Source: Chloroflexota bacterium (lineage in GTDB: Bacteria; Chloroflexota; Dehalococcoidia; Lucifugimonadales; UBA3495). Taken from it: 14,599 bases of DNA. The position numbers were made by a program, and so were the translations under genes. The stretch lies in contig JADFPM010000035.1 of NCBI GenBank assembly GCA_022562335.1, positions 1-14,599 on the forward strand, written 5' to 3'. The notes under the pieces were generated by a model. The model was not told where the DNA came from. It saw nothing but the letters and a program-made list of their open reading frames with translations, and ran no database searches. The stretch's first letter is position 1; each line of letters starts with the position of its first letter. Shown here one piece after another: positions 9,485-14,599 of this stretch.

Positions 9485-9543
9485 ATTCGTGTCCTCCGTT
9501 GTTTTTGACTCCCCTCCACACCGCGACCATCAGACTGAGGATC

Positions 9544-10062
9544 CTAGGGATTGGCCACCGCCGAGGTATCGCTGATCCCCCACGGCGTCACCACCGCCAC
9601 CAGGGCGGCCGTATTTGATTTCACCGCGGGAGAAACCAAGATATCGATGGTGATGACCTCATCGGGGTCCCACATCTTGGGATTAAAGGAATCGGGAGTG
9701 ATGCCCGATTCCGGTATGGTCCATTCATTGTTCCCGGGAGCCGACGTTGAATATTCGATGTACGTGACCACCGCGTTGTTGGAAGTGTCGGTGTATTCCA
9801 AGATCACGTCCATGCGGCTGAAATCCGGCGTTGACCGGGAGCCCGTGTTGACCACCGTCACCGTCAGGTCGCCGCTGTCCGGCACATCCACCACGGCGCT
9901 GGTGATGCTCAACTGGTCTCCCGCTTGGGCTGCGTTGACCGTGGCGAGGTCCTTCAGGGAATCTCCTTGAGTCGCTGACGCCGTGAGAAACGTGCCAAAC
10001 ATCAAGGCCGAAGCCAGCAAGAATACGGTGATGACCATTATTCCCGGCGCTATGATGCTCAT
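9544..10062 (-). CDS. arlF: Archaellum stator protein ArlF-like (FlaF)
   Basis: In Archaea ArlF is a monotopic protein whose beta-sandwich binds the S-layer and, with ArlG, anchors the rotating motor. The 172-residue product has one N-terminal hydrophobic segment (about 5-27, GIMVITVFLLASALMFGTFL) and then a soluble beta-rich domain. That domain contains QLSITSAVVDVPDSGDLTVT followed by VVNTGSRSTPDFSRMDVILE, the arrangement usual in ArlF. It has no clear class III cleavage motif with Glu at +5. It lies 38 bases after arlG and 59 before arlH. The order arlG then arlF is the reverse of the frequent archaeal F-G order, so the two names rest on motif resemblance and could be swapped by a profile search. 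The ribosome binding site is weak (GGGTGG). Confidence 0.78.
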   Translation of the reverse strand: MSIIAPGIMVITVFLLASALMFGTFLTASATQGDSLKDLATVNAAQAGDQLSITSAVVDVPDSGDLTVTVVNTGSRSTPDFSRMDVILEYTDTSNNAVVTYIEYSTSAPGNNEWTIPESGITPDSFNPKMWDPDEVITIDILVSPAVKSNTAALVAVVTPWGISDTSAVANP

Positions 10063-10100
10063 TTGCCACCCGGCTCTTTATCCAAATTTGGCAAAATAGG

Positions 10101-10568
10101 CTAGACGCTGAAATCTTCGGTGGCGCTGGCAGCATTGGGGGAGCTGATTTTTACCGTGTAAACCCCGGTGGTGACCGACGTCTTCAAGGTGAATTTAACG
10201 GTCACGGCCCGGCTCCAATCCGATGCACCCCCTTCCAGGGCGTAGTCCCAACATTCGGAAGAGCAACCGCTGACATAGGGGAGAGAAGCCACCGTGGTGG
10301 GCGTGGTCAGGATGATGTCGCTGGAGGTGATGGGGACGATCTTTTTGGTTCCGACATTTTTCACCCAGACGGTGATGACGTCGTTGCCATCGTCCCCGGT
10401 GGCATGGATGATCTCAATATCCGTCCGGATACGGTCGGCCGTGGCCGAGTTGGCCGCCGCCAGGGCGCTGGCGCTTTTACCCATCGCCGGGATGACGGAG
10501 TTGATCAAAGCCAGAGCGGCAACAATGCTGGCGATGATCAGGAGGGAGGTGGTTATCGCTTGTGACAT
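10101..10568 (-). CDS. arlG: Archaellum stator protein ArlG-like (FlaG)
   Basis: ArlG forms a filament capped by ArlF and is part of the archaellum stator outside the membrane. The 155-residue protein has an N-terminal hydrophobic helix (about 5-27, ITTSLLIIASIVAALALINS). The stretch ADRIRTDIEIIHATGDDG and then ITVWVKNVGTKKI is the recognisable FlaG signature. A short pair of cysteines (CSSEC, about residues 101-105) in the exported domain could form a disulfide, unusual for a cytosol-like environment and consistent with an extracytoplasmic position. The ATG is preceded by AGGT and the same TGCAATG context as the upstream scaffold gene. It is 52 bases from the arlC/E-like stop codon. Confidence 0.85.
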   Translation of the reverse strand: MSQAITTSLLIIASIVAALALINSVIPAMGKSASALAAANSATADRIRTDIEIIHATGDDGNDVITVWVKNVGTKKIVPITSSDIILTTPTTVASLPYVSGCSSECWDYALEGGASDWSRAVTVKFTLKTSVTTGVYTVKISSPNAASATEDFSV

Positions 10569-10620
10569 TGCAGTACCTGTTTATGTGGTTGAAGTAGTTT
10601 TAGTTGGACTTTAGGGGGTG

Positions 10621-12330
10621 CTACTCAGACAAGCTGATCTGAGGCACCTGGGCTATTTGCAGCCCCCCGGTCAAAATGCCGTGGAGATGGGATAGCAGAT
10701 CCATGCATTCCTGGGCGGCCTGGGGCGTCTCCGGAGAGACCGCGTCCACCATATTCGAGACGGTGATCAGCAGTTCTCGCAACTGGGGTGAACTCCGGCC
10801 CGAGCCTAGATAGAGATCCAAAATACCTTTTAGCCGAGCCTCCCCAACCCTCCCTTTGGCCAGGGTTGCCCACCTCACCAAGCTCGCCAGAAGATTTACG
10901 TCAAGAGGGGCGGAGTTTACCGGGTTATCCGACAAACCCTCGGCATCACCGGCATCCTCAAATAATTGTTGGTATTCATCGTAGACGTGGCTGCCGCTAC
11001 CGTTGCGGTACCGGTCCTCCCCGTCATCATGACCTGCATCCCAACGGCGGTTACGCACTGTATCGTTTCTCCCGGTTTTTACCGGCCTGGGTTCCTTTGA
11101 GCCATCCGGCTTGGGCCGCGATGACCTTCTGACCTCGTCACCGGGACCCTCAACACCACGGCCTCCTCCCGCCCGTAGATCCCGTTGCCGGTTCACACTT
11201 TGCTCACGCCTGCCCGCGGGCCGGTGTGGTTCCTCGATCTTCTCCTGGTATTGATCGGACCCATCGTCCTGGTCTTGGACAAACGGCTTATCTATTTCGT
11301 CCTCGAAGTCCAGTCCAATCCCGTCAGAGTCCATCTGGTATTCCGGTTCTTCGGGCTTAACCTGCCGGGGCGGCTGGCTGGTTTTTTGGGCCTCGGCCAC
11401 CGCGTCCCTGGTGGACCGGCCTTCTTCCTCGATCCTGCGCTTCAGATCTGCGATCTGCCTGTTTTGTTCCGCTTCCCTGTGGTCCCTTTCATCGTCATTC
11501 CCGTTCTCGCCGGATTCAGCCGGCTTGGCTTGTTCGTCCAGTTTTCGGTCTATGGCGGCCATCCGCCGGTTCTGGTCGGAAATCGACCGCGCCTGCTCCT
11601 CAAGCCTCTGTTCTTGCCGGCCGTCTGAATCCCGCGAACCCCGCGCGTTTCGGGATTCATCGTCCATCCTCCGGCTCATTTCGGCCATCTGACGGCTCTG
11701 GTCGGCGATCTGGCGTTGCTGTTCGTCCTGCTTGCGCTGCTGCGCCGGGTCGGTGCCCGCCGGCTGCTGGGCCGCCTGGGCTCCTTCTTGAACCAGCCGG
11801 CTGAGCTCGGCCATCTGGCTATTTTGCTCGGCTATCCTTCTTTCCTGGTCCGCCATCCTCCGTTGTTGCTCGGCCATTGCCCGCTCTTGGTCCGCGTTGG
11901 GGGCGGCCATTGGCGGCGCCGCGGCGGCGGAATGGACGCTGCCTTGCTGAGGCCCAGCCCCAGGAGTGAAACCTCCTCCCGGTGGTTGTCCAGGCCCCCC
12001 TGCGGGTGGTTGCCCCGGTCCGGCAGCCGGCGGTTGCGCCGGCGCCGCAGCCGGTGCAGGTGGCGCCGCAGCCGGTTCAGGTGGCGCCGCGGCTGGGGCC
12101 GTTGCCGTTTCTTGCTGAATCACTTGTGACATTTCGGTCCTGGCCGCCTTTGGCCCGTCCTCCGGGTCCCGGTCCGGCAATGCGTCCCGGCGTCCAATGG
12201 ACGCCTCGTTAATCGGCGAATCGGCGCGCATCAAAAGAGCTCGAAGGTCCACCAGGGTTCGCCTCACCTCCCCCTTTAGAACCTTGAGCTCATCCTCTAC
12301 GGTGTCTAACCTGCTATCGGCATCGGCCAT
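10621..12330 (-). CDS. arlCE: ArlC/E-like cytosolic archaellum scaffold with long coiled-coil insert
   Basis: In Archaea ArlC, ArlD and ArlE (often fused) form a cytosolic ring that links the motor to chemotaxis signalling. The 569-residue protein opens with a short coiled coil (5-34, VEDELKVLKGEVRRTLVDLR) and MRADSPINE, comparable to the ArlC start. The C-terminus (about 478-555, LLASLVRWATLAKGRVG, ARLKGILDLYLGSG, SSPQLRELLITVSN) resembles the ArlD/E domain of archaeal FlaC/D/E proteins. What lies between is unusual. There is a Pro/Ala/Gly linker at 78-128, then at least four degenerate repeats of a charged helix with the core RQIADQxRQMAEL (159-178, 204-225, 241-268, 287-305), then a disordered acidic/basic region to about 470. 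No membrane segment is present. It starts 217 bases after the arlB stop, with AGGGA upstream of the ATG. The position between archaellin and arlG matches archaeal operons. The name is by domain resemblance and position; the middle is not accounted for by any archaellum family I know. Confidence 0.72.
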   Translation of the reverse strand: MADADSRLDTVEDELKVLKGEVRRTLVDLRALLMRADSPINEASIGRRDALPDRDPEDGPKAARTEMSQVIQQETATAPAAAPPEPAAAPPAPAAAPAQPPAAGPGQPPAGGPGQPPGGGFTPGAGPQQGSVHSAAAAPPMAAPNADQERAMAEQQRRMADQERRIAEQNSQMAELSRLVQEGAQAAQQPAGTDPAQQRKQDEQQRQIADQSRQMAEMSRRMDDESRNARGSRDSDGRQEQRLEEQARSISDQNRRMAAIDRKLDEQAKPAESGENGNDDERDHREAEQNRQIADLKRRIEEEGRSTRDAVAEAQKTSQPPRQVKPEEPEYQMDSDGIGLDFEDEIDKPFVQDQDDGSDQYQEKIEEPHRPAGRREQSVNRQRDLRAGGGRGVEGPGDEVRRSSRPKPDGSKEPRPVKTGRNDTVRNRRWDAGHDDGEDRYRNGSGSHVYDEYQQLFEDAGDAEGLSDNPVNSAPLDVNLLASLVRWATLAKGRVGEARLKGILDLYLGSGRSSPQLRELLITVSNMVDAVSPETPQAAQECMDLLSHLHGILTGGLQIAQVPQISLSE

Positions 12331-12370
12331 TGCAGCTTCCCTGTAGTTGCGGTCATGATGGTCAAGCGGC

Positions 12371-12412
12371 CCCCGGCGGCGGGCACCTCACAGGGTGTTT
12401 CCGCCGCCGGGG
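12371..12412. repeat. Strong two-tier hairpin between arlB and the scaffold gene
   Basis: A perfect 12-bp GC stem, CCCCGGCGGCGG (12371-12382) with CCGCCGCCGGGG (12401-12412), encloses a second 4-bp stem, CACC (12384-12387) with GGTG (12394-12397). On the minus-strand transcript it lies downstream of arlB and 41 bases before the scaffold start. There is no T tract, so it is more likely an attenuator or a 3'-end stabiliser than a complete intrinsic terminator. It would favour much more archaellin than motor mRNA. Confidence 0.6.
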
Positions 12413-12495
12413 CTGCCTTAGGCCAGGTGCGCTGCTGCTTGGCCGGCCGTTAGCTTGGGCAAACCGCGCCACAGTTCTCCTATCGATGGGTGGCC

Positions 12496-12517
12496 CAGCG
12501 GCGCAGCCACGCCGCTG
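12496..12517. repeat. 8-bp perfect hairpin just after arlB
   Basis: CAGCGGCG (12496-12503) pairs with CGCCGCTG (12510-12517) around a six-base loop, about 30 bases beyond the arlB stop codon. No T run follows on the minus strand. With the larger hairpin at 12371-12412 it makes the arlB 3' region highly structured. Confidence 0.45.
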
Positions 12518-12546
12518 ATGCCTGACTTGCTATCCAGAGAGCTGCG

Positions 12547-13161
12547 TCAATCTAGAACGTCGACGGTGTTGAACGACACGGGCGTTGTCCTTTCTATGAA
12601 CAGCACCGCGCCCCGGGGTGGCACCACCTCTATGGTGAACGTGGTATTGGGCCCCAGGTCCGTGGCCAGGGTGGCGCCGTCCAAGGCCAGCAGCTTGATC
12701 TCAAAGATCTCGCCCCGCTCCAAAAGGCTGTCTTGGTCCCCGAAGGCGGCGATGTTGGTCGCGGTGAACTCGGTGGTGGAGGTCAAGTTCGTGACCTGGT
12801 TCTTGTCGCTGTACCGGATGATGGTGTTGCCCGGCGTCAGGTCGATGGGCTCGCCGGCGGCGGCGTTGGAAACCTGAAACTGGATCGACGTGATCACGCC
12901 CGACGTGCCGATGGTGCTGGATTTCAAGATTATCGAGCCCTTCTGTTCCAGCGTGCCCCGTGTCTCGGCCAGTCCGGCCGAGATGGTCTCCTTGGCCTTG
13001 TCGCTGGTGAACAAGCCGGTGGACAGCACTGCGAATGCGAACACCGATGAAACCACCACGAAGGCGATCAGCACGATGGCCGTTTCCAGTCCGGTGATGC
13101 CCCGTTGGTCCGGGAGCCAGGCCTTCAACCTGACCCAAAAGTCAACCATTCCTTTGTTCAT
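12547..13161 (-). CDS. arlB: Archaellin (archaellum filament subunit)
   Basis: This is the filament protein of the archaellum. The 204-residue precursor has a 21-residue basic leader ending QRG, then ITGLETAIVLIAFVVVSSVF with Glu at mature position +5, the archaellin form of the class III signal (cleavage Gly21/Ile22). The following SDKAKETISAGLAETRGTLE helix and the C-terminal EVVPPRGAVLFIERTTP are also archaellin-like. The mature protein (about 183 residues) has two N-glycosylation sequons, NLT (125-127) and NTT (172-174), which in Archaea are often occupied; whether this host glycosylates them is unknown. Only one archaellin copy is present, so the filament is probably homopolymeric unless others lie elsewhere. 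A second ATG four codons downstream (13149) is possible but has poorer ribosome binding site spacing. It is the first gene of the cluster, behind the repeats at 13185-13225. Confidence 0.93.
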   Translation of the reverse strand: MNKGMVDFWVRLKAWLPDQRGITGLETAIVLIAFVVVSSVFAFAVLSTGLFTSDKAKETISAGLAETRGTLEQKGSIILKSSTIGTSGVITSIQFQVSNAAAGEPIDLTPGNTIIRYSDKNQVTNLTSTTEFTATNIAAFGDQDSLLERGEIFEIKLLALDGATLATDLGPNTTFTIEVVPPRGAVLFIERTTPVSFNTVDVLD

Positions 13162-13674
13162 AGTCCTATCCCCTCTCGATACGAATTATCTGTGTGCCCC
13201 TGTGTGCCCCTGTTTACTGTGTGCCTCTTGGTGACCGGCAAACGCACCGGTATTGATGGCTGCCGAAATCGGCCACCACCCGTGCCAGGTTTCGCCACCC
13301 CCACCACACGGTCTAGTAAGTTTAGGTTTGGCCTTGGGGTTATCCCACGGGACGGCCACCTATCTTTGGTGTAGGGCTAGCAAATCCCACAGGGAGTTAG
13401 CCCCATTTTTAAACAGGGATCTTCCCGGCGGTCCAAGGTGTTAGCACACCGGCGGCCGGGGATTTTCGCGGGGCGGGAGAGTCAGAAGGTGATATCTGGG
13501 GTTGATTCGAGGGCTGAATTCCGCCGGGGCATGGAGTCCACCGGTGAAAATGGCAATAGGTAACTGGGGTTGGGGGGAATGTGGACTAATTGGCAGGGCG
13601 AGAGGGAGTGACCGGTGGAGATTCGGCCTTAGCCAACGCCAACGCATTCGGCTCGGCGCGGCCTATCGCTGATA
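13162..13674. other. Intergenic region upstream of arlB
   Basis: These 513 bases separate coxG from arlB and contain no gene I can support. Besides the repeat-bearing promoter next to arlB there are several foldbacks. GGTGT/ACACC lies at 13437-13450 within a wider CCGGCGG-rich imperfect hairpin. TCCACCGGT (13537-13545) is inverted with respect to ACCGGTGGA (13611-13619). None has a clear T tract, so the end of the cox transcript is not defined. Confidence 0.5.
13185..13225 (-). promoter_or_regulatory. Candidate arlB promoter with three direct repeats
   Basis: On the minus strand GATAAT (13190-13185) matches the -10 consensus at five of six positions and lies 24 bases upstream of the arlB ATG, predicting a leader of about 17 bases that contains AGGGGA. 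No -35 hexamer is present at the right distance. Instead, three copies of GGCACACAG (plus-strand CTGTGTGCC at 13190-13198, 13200-13208 and 13217-13225) abut the -10, starting 10 and 17 bases apart. This is the layout expected of an activator-dependent promoter. The role is inferred. Confidence 0.5.
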
Positions 13675-14133
13675 CTAGCCGGAGGACTGTTGAAGCAATT
13701 CCACCAGGTTGCGGGCGAACCCTTCCATGGTGCTTTTGGCTTTGCGGTGCATCAGGGGTTGGCCCAGCTCACCCAGTTTGCCCATAAAGGCGGTTTCGGT
13801 GACTATGGAAAGCTCGGTCTGCCCTGGGGCCTGGTCTATGAGTTTCATGGTCAAATCAGCCTTGATGGAGCCCCCGACCCGGCGGTCGGACGCCTCCACT
13901 TGAAACCGCGCCTCTCCCTTGGACTCATCGTTCTCCAGCACCAGAACAGTGCCCGAGAAGGTGAACTTCATGGGCCCCACCCGGGACTCCAACGTGGCGC
14001 GATACCGGTTCTCACCATCGGGAACGATATCCACAAGACCGGGAACGCATGCGGCCGCCCGGGGAATATCCATCAACAGGTCCCAAGCGGTGGAACGGCC
14101 GACGGGTATCAGGCAACTGTTTTCCAGCCTCAT
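13675..14133 (-). CDS. coxG: CoxG-like SRPBCC protein of the CO dehydrogenase cluster
   Basis: CoxG proteins accompany aerobic CO dehydrogenase and related molybdenum hydroxylases; they are implicated in recruiting the enzyme to the membrane or in its maturation. The 152-residue product has the SRPBCC fold pattern of the family: PVGRSTAWDLLMDIPRAAACVPG at the start, then YRATLESRVGPMKFTFSG, FQVEASDRRVGGSIKADLTM, TELSIVTETAFMGKLGELGQ, and a terminal helix with GFARNLVELLQ. It lacks the long C-terminal membrane anchor found in some CoxG proteins and ends at the SRPBCC helix. The gene starts 37 bases after the coxM-like stop on the same strand, so the two are probably co-transcribed. The ATG has only a weak upstream purine tract. 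Confidence 0.88.
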   Translation of the reverse strand: MRLENSCLIPVGRSTAWDLLMDIPRAAACVPGLVDIVPDGENRYRATLESRVGPMKFTFSGTVLVLENDESKGEARFQVEASDRRVGGSIKADLTMKLIDQAPGQTELSIVTETAFMGKLGELGQPLMHRKAKSTMEGFARNLVELLQQSSG

Positions 14134-14170
14134 AACGGCGGCCCCATGCCCAGGTTTACGGCCGCTTTTC

Positions 14171-14599
14171 TCATGCCGCCGGTCCGTTTCCCAATGTCTG
14201 TTGAATAGCTTGTTCTATGGCCCGGCGGGTGAAAACCTCGGCCATATCCCGTTTGTAATCGGCTGAACCCCGGAAATCGTCCAGCGGGTCCACCGCTTCT
14301 TTGACCGCCGAAGCGCAGGCCGCGATGTTCTCTGGAGTCAAGGGCCGGCCGCGCAGCAAGGACTCGGCCTGGGTGGCGTGCACCGGGGTCATGCCCACCG
14401 CCCCCAAAACGATCTTAACGTCGCTGCAGGTATTGCCGTCTCCCGGGGTGACTATGGCGGCCACGGAGACGGTGGCGTAGTCGTCGGCGGTGCGGGGCAG
14501 GAATTTCAGATACGCGGAACCGGAACCCGGCGGCTGTTGCGGAATGGTGACGCTGGTGAGGATCTCTCCGGGTTGGACATCGGTTTCGTAGTAATCGAC
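14171..14599 (-). CDS. coxM: FAD-binding medium subunit of CO dehydrogenase/xanthine oxidase family (C-terminal part)
   Basis: The frame is open from the window edge at 14599 to TGA at 14171, giving the last 142 residues; the N-terminal FAD-binding part lies outside. The sequence shows the typical C-terminal half: VQPGEILTSVTIP, GSGSAYLKFLPRTADDYATV, VKIVLGAVGMTPVHATQAE (the CODH medium-subunit C-terminal domain), then DDFRGSADYKRDMAEVFTRRAIEQA. An internal GTG at 14464 is not a start; upstream codons are clearly part of the same domain. The enzyme passes electrons from the molybdenum/iron-sulfur centres through FAD. Because the large catalytic subunit is not visible, the substrate could be CO or another carbon compound handled by this family; the following coxG favours a Cox-type enzyme. 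Confidence 0.9.
   Translation of the reverse strand, partial: VDYYETDVQPGEILTSVTIPQQPPGSGSAYLKFLPRTADDYATVSVAAIVTPGDGNTCSDVKIVLGAVGMTPVHATQAESLLRGRPLTPENIAACASAVKEAVDPLDDFRGSADYKRDMAEVFTRRAIEQAIQQTLGNGPAA

Noticed and set aside
13185..13216. Flagellar sigma28-type promoter upstream of arlB (TAAA and GATAA elements)
   Set aside because: The distance between TAAA and GATAA is about four bases too long and the GCC of the GCCGATAA box is absent.
13437..13450. Short hairpin GGTGT/ACACC as terminator of the cox genes
   Set aside because: Only five base pairs in the core, far from coxG, and without an adjoining T run.

Overview
The window reads as a moderately GC-rich bacterial chromosome fragment, most plausibly from Chloroflexota (SAR202/Dehalococcoidia-like or a relative). 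This rests on gene content: a bacterial glmS with a consensus sigma70-type promoter, molybdenum-hydroxylase (CO dehydrogenase-type) genes, and a complete archaellum-type motility cluster. Archaellum gene sets outside Archaea have, to my knowledge, been reported mainly from Chloroflexota. The taxonomic call is an inference; no rRNA or other phylogenetic marker lies in the window. Essentially every gene is on the minus strand, so the biological reading direction is from high to low coordinates.

Right edge (14599 to 13675): the C-terminal part of a FAD-binding medium subunit of a CO-dehydrogenase/xanthine-oxidase type enzyme (coxM-like), followed by coxG. A 513-base intergenic region (13674-13162) comes next. 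It ends in three direct repeats and a -10-like box immediately upstream of the archaellin gene.

Centre (13161 to 4675): the archaellum cluster in the order arlB (archaellin), a strong hairpin, arlC/E-like cytosolic scaffold with an unusually long coiled-coil and proline-rich insert, arlG and arlF (pseudoperiplasmic stator proteins), arlH (RecA/KaiC-like regulator), arlI (motor ATPase), arlJ (membrane platform). A previously unrecognised Asp-rich triple-repeat protein follows. Together these would make a rotary type-IV-filament motor: ArlI and ArlH turn over ATP beneath ArlJ, ArlF/ArlG tether the rotor outside the membrane, ArlC/E forms the cytosolic adaptor, and ArlB polymerises into the filament. 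The prepilin peptidase (ArlK/PibD or PilD), chemotaxis genes and a CheF-like adaptor are not in the window.

Left part (4628 to 547): glmS with its own promoter and a GTG start, a 430-base gap, then a 506-residue type IV prepilin with a C-terminal Ig/cadherin-like domain, ending at tandem hairpins that look like its terminator.

Left edge (1-490): an abruptly AT-rich segment with a plus-strand ORF of uncertain, possibly phage, origin. It differs in composition and strand from everything else and may be an acquired piece or an assembly chimera. No tRNA, rRNA, CRISPR array or transposase gene was seen.
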